Positions 59,633-64,000 of a stretch of 64,000 nt of DNA are shown here, piece by piece. The position numbers were made by a program, and so were the translations under genes. The notes beneath the pieces were generated by a model that saw only the letters and a list, made by a program, of their open reading frames with translations, was not told the DNA's origin and did not search any database. This stretch comes from Aphidius gifuensis (Eukaryota; Arthropoda; Insecta; Hymenoptera; Braconidae), in contig NC_057790.1 in NCBI RefSeq assembly GCF_014905175.1, forward strand, positions 23,834,469 to 23,898,468, read 5' to 3'. Numbering within the stretch: position 1 is the stretch's first letter; the number at the start of each line of letters is the position of its first letter.

Positions 59633-62600
59633 TTACTCGCTTTTTTTTGTTGTTTTTTCGTTGCTAACGAAATAAATAAAAAAATAATAGAAAAAGGCAA
59701 ACAGAAAGAAATTTGTATGAGAGTAAGTGAGAAAAAAACAATGACCAATCAAATGTCCGGAAGACTGATGATGTTTGTCCTTTTTATATTAGGAAAATTT
59801 AGTAATTTACATTTTTACGTACTTTTTAATGCTATTAAAAAATAACATGATAATGATTGTTAAAAAATATTATATTTCAATTCATTTACAAAAGCATATT
59901 ATTTTTAAATTTAATAATAATTTAAAAACAAAATACATCTGTTTAATACATTGTGTAAAATATTAAAATTTTAAATTCTATTTACAAAATAATATTATTT
60001 TTGAATAGAATAATAATTTGAAAATTCCAGTTATTATGATAAAATTAATGTAATTTAATCATAATAAATATCATAAAATAACAGATAAAATAATAAAAAC
60101 AAGAAAAAATATAACATGACTTTTAAATGGAACTATTGTCTACATCTTTTATTTTTTTATTATTTTTATAAAGTTCTTCATTTTGTTGATAGAAATCTCA
60201 ATGCAATATCCAACTTTACCAAAACATTCTTCATAATAACAAAAAAAAATTGTAAAAAGATCTCCACTTTATTTTCTTTTTATATTACAAACCTTTGATT
60301 TTTTTATTTACCTTTTTTTTAATTTTTTTCATACTTTACGGAAGTTAAAATTTTGTCAGCATTGATTTACCTTTTTTTCTTTTTATCTCAATATTTTCAG
60401 TAAAGAGCTGTAGACTATTTTTTTTGTTATTATTATTTCTAAATCCATGGAGATTTCGCAAATAAGGTTTCGTGTATATATGAACCGAATATCCCATGGG
60501 TGACCCTCAACATGTCATTTTCATTTTATTCACCCTCGTCTCCTTACAACATCACCTTTCCAACTATTTTATTATGTTATTTTATTTTTTTTATATTTTA
60601 TATAGTTGTTACTTTAACCTTCTTTTCGTCGATGTAATGTTTAAGTACAGTGTGTCTTAAAGCTTCCATCACAACTATTACCTTTTCCACTTTCATCAAA
60701 AATAAAAAATGACAAATATACAATAAAACAAAATAGAAATTTAATAAATAATATAAAAAATAAAAACAAGATATAGTTGTATAGTGACTATATATTTTTA
60801 TTTATTTTTATGGGGTTTCAACTTTTTTACGTCAAAAAATATATAGTGCATATACATTTTTGCGAGATACTCTGAGCTTGGAAACACCCTGTGACGGTTA
60901 ATGGCGTTATACGGTGTTACCAAGGAAACCATAGAGATACAGAGAGAGAAAATTTTTCACCATATACACAAGAGAGTAAATCAGAAGAGAGAAAAATAGA
61001 AAAACAAGGAAAACCCCGTAAAGTTTTATTCAGCAGGAGGCAAAAGACCATTTCTCTCTTACCCTTTTCTCTTTTTACCCCTGAAAAACGTATTTATAAA
61101 AAATAATAAAAAAAAATAACAAAAATACATTATAAGAACCTGTCACTATCCCAGTTAGTCGCCCTCATCATCCCTCATTTCTTTTTTATTTCTAGCCTAT
61201 CGTCAAATTTTAGCATAACTTATTTTTTCTTTTTATTTTTAAATTTATTTTTCACTCATTTATCTGTTTTATATCGACGATGACACATTTCACGCACTTG
61301 ATCTTGATTCTCGGCACAAAATCATCGAGGGAATCTTTTGATAAATATTTTTTCCTATTGTCTATTTTATACTTGGACTATTATTATTTTATTTTTTGAA
61401 TTATATAGATTGTTACGCACGCGTGACGCATTATTGGCACGCCCTTTTATGTATTAAAATAAATAATAATAATGTGTGAATGTGTTTGTCTCAGGATAAA
61501 ATAAAATGAGATAGAAATATCTAGGGTGTTGTTTTGAATGTATCAATATATAGGTAAATCTATGTGTACCTCGGGAATATGTCTGGTGTCCTCATGGAAT
61601 TAAACTCCGGGATATACCATCACAATCGGATATGCGTATTTTCCAACTAAATTTTTCATTTTATATTTTTTTGTTTCTATCATTCGAAATTTTATTTTTA
61701 ATAATTTTTTTCTTTTTTTTTTTTTTACTATCATTGGTTTTAAAAATACTTTTTTTATAAATTTTTATTATTATTACTTTTTTATGTATAATCGTAAAAA
61801 AGTATAGGATAAAAAACTTTGGTCTATTTTTTTTTAAATATTTTACGACTAAAACTTTGTACTATATATTTTTTTAAACAATTTTTTGAATTTTTTTTTT
61901 TTTGCTGTGAGCTTTTGTTGTATATTTATTTTTATTTAAAATCAAGTTGACAGTGTGAATAATGTTTAGAGAGGTCAATGAAACAACACAAGCTACAGTC
62001 TTTGTCAAGCGAGCTTCTATCAATCTTGAGTGTCTCACCGAGGTCGGGTTTACTCTATAACATTTCTATATGCCACCCCTCGCAATGTTTGTGCTTGCGT
62101 CTCGAAACAGATTGCTGCACACGGTGAGAAAAATACCACGTGAAGTCAGAAATCATGCCACTATAACTACGAAAGCTCTTTCTTGTGTATCGTCTTTTTT
62201 TACTTATTTTATTTCGTCCATTTTTTTTTTTTTTTTTTTTTATACACTTACCCTCTTGCTTTATTACCAAGAAGAGAAGTATTCGATTTTTATTTTTTTT
62301 TTGCTTTCGTTGTACCCTAACACAATATGAAACTCTTGAAGGATGAGAAATATTTTTAAAATATAGTAGGGTGGAAAATTTTTCGCATCATCCTCACAGA
62401 GTGTTGCATGACGAATGATTTTTTTTTTATTTTCACTTTATCACAGATGTATTATCATTTTATCATTATAAAAATAAATAGAAAATTAATAGCTAAATTA
62501 TAATACATTTTTTGATGTGTCATCAAACTCAATGTATATGTATATTTTACAACAACAAAATTTTTTACAATTATATAAATAATAAAATATGGTTTTTAAA

Positions 62601-64000
62601 AAATTATAAAATTAATTTGATAAAAAAAAAAAAAAAGGATTACGGTTAAATATAATTTGATAAAAATATTGAGTACATATGCACTTAGATTGAAGCCCAC
62701 ATGTCCAGCATCCATATTTGACACCCCATTTTGCCTGAATAATGATCAACCGATAATCCCATCAGATAAACCCTTTAACATGTTTTGTTCCCCTTCTATT
62801 ATCACTCGGCAAATCGCTTGTAGAATATTTGCACAATTTACCATCCGAGTATATATAATGAATGATTGTTGTATTTTGTAGATATATATCTATTTTGTTC
62901 TGATCAGAGTATATCTAAGCGTTGTCTGCCCTGAAAAAGGGTGAAAACTTGAATTGTATGTATATAGAAATTTTGACAATTGAGCTCCATCAACAGAAAC
63001 AAGTCGTTATTTTAACGAAAAAAAAAAAAAAATATAAAATGATTGGTCAATGTAGTGACACAACTAAAATTTTTAACAAAACATTGAATTATATTTTTAT
63101 TATCATCGTGATAAATTTATCTATCTATCGAAATATTTGATGGGATAATTCGCGTCAAAACATTGGACAATTAACCCTCAGGGGGATTTAAAATAGGTAT
63201 TGAAATAAGTCTAGGACCTTAGTTTGGTTTAGAGGTTTGTGGGGTGTTACACCCCTCTTTCTCTCTTTCTATCTTTAATACCCTAGCATAATTTGGACAC
63301 CCCTTGCCCCCTTTTTAACTTGAAACTAAAACCTTCAAAATGGCTCGTGGGTTATTTGCAAAACCGCAGGGGAATTACTTTAAAGATTACATGAAAATTC
63401 TATTAACGTCTTAGTCTATTTTCAACGACATTATTTCATATACTGCACATAGGTTATCAATAAATTTTAATTGAGTATATGAAATTAAAAAGATAATTTT
63501 TTTTATTTATCAATAGAAGATTTAAAAAAAAATATCGAAACAACTTTGAAAGAATAATCGTCAACATTTTTACTGTTTTTTTTTTTTTTTTTTTGTATAT
63601 AATTTTTTATTATCAATATTACCTTTGTATCATAACACTTCAAGGTAAAAACAAAAAAAAAATAATAATACGACACTCGTCGATTTTCAATATTTTTTAT
63701 AATTTAATATTTTTTAATTTCAATTAATATAGAAATAAAATTTCATTCATTATCTGAATACAATATAATTTTTCTAATAATAAATAATTTGAATAAAAAT
63801 AAAAAATATTTAATTATGTAATTTATTGTTTTTTAATTTATTTAAAAAACAAATAAATTTTTATCATGATGATAATATTCCAGTATATTCCATAATATTC
63901 AACAAAGTTCAGAAGCTGGAAGATAACGACGTTTGAAATGATGCAATTTAAAAGGGGGTTGGTAAAGCTGTATATGCTGTAAACACTAAACATATACAGA
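59633..64000. other. Gene-free right region, part 2
   Basis: AT-rich DNA with no supportable gene. Somewhat more complex patches lie at 60880-61080, 61270-61340, 61960-62170, 62680-62960 and 63140-63420. An 86-codon plus-strand frame from 62070 begins plausibly but degenerates into poly-Phe, so I do not call it. The window ends in this stretch. Confidence 0.5.

Noticed and set aside
62070..62330. 86-codon open frame starting MPPLAMFVLASRNRLLHTVR
   Set aside because: The first part looks plausible, but the frame becomes poly-Phe from a T tract and no splice partner or homologue is apparent.

Overview
This is nuclear DNA from an insect. It is strongly AT-rich, with long homopolymer runs, short spliced genes with GT-AG introns, and classic arthropod TATA and initiator promoters. 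The gene set (insect Dicer-2, pecanex, an AP-repeat cuticle protein, a DIABLO homologue, a giant/CES-2-type bZIP factor) fits a hymenopteran, possibly a small parasitoid wasp. The order-level call is inference from base composition and gene content, not from any alignment. No bacterial, viral or CRISPR features and no tRNA or rRNA genes were seen.

The left part (about 2.8-24.1 kb) is a dense housekeeping cluster. In order it holds Vps39 (-), NAA38 (+), a DIABLO/Smac homologue (-), pecanex (+, 8 coding exons, 2406 aa), mitochondrial thioredoxin 2 (-), TMEM218 (-), ZNF511 (+) and a single-exon bZIP repressor-like factor (-). Several neighbours are divergent and share short promoter regions (Vps39/NAA38, DIABLO/pecanex, TMEM218/ZNF511). 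NAA38 and DIABLO converge with only about 20 bp between their stop codons.

From 24.1 to 33.4 kb there is a gene desert upstream of the bZIP gene. It contains the most striking structure in the window: a 1,019-bp fold-back transposon (29566-30584) with 21-bp terminal inverted repeats, internal tandem subunits of about 141-164 bp arranged head-to-head around a 14-bp loop, and a perfect 9-bp target-site duplication. This is the architecture of Drosophila FB / Mutator-like elements.

The third block (33.4-48.1 kb) holds mitochondrial ribosomal protein S12 (-, with a 3.1-kb first intron), a TATA-driven AP-repeat cuticle-like secreted protein (-), an intronless Dicer-2 (-, 1637 aa) and, divergent from it, the mitochondrial exonuclease MGME1 (+). 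Four of the genes in the window (Trx2, DIABLO, mRpS12, MGME1) encode mitochondrial proteins.

From 48.1 kb to the end (about 16 kb) no gene could be supported. The stretch contains a six-copy satellite with a period of about 152 bp and an alternating A-B higher-order pattern (58.73-59.63 kb), preceded by a perfect 18-bp palindrome and a GC-rich hairpin. It also has a few more complex islands that could be enhancers or unrecognised exons. Exon boundaries below were placed by hand from splice signals, reading-frame continuity and remembered family conservation.
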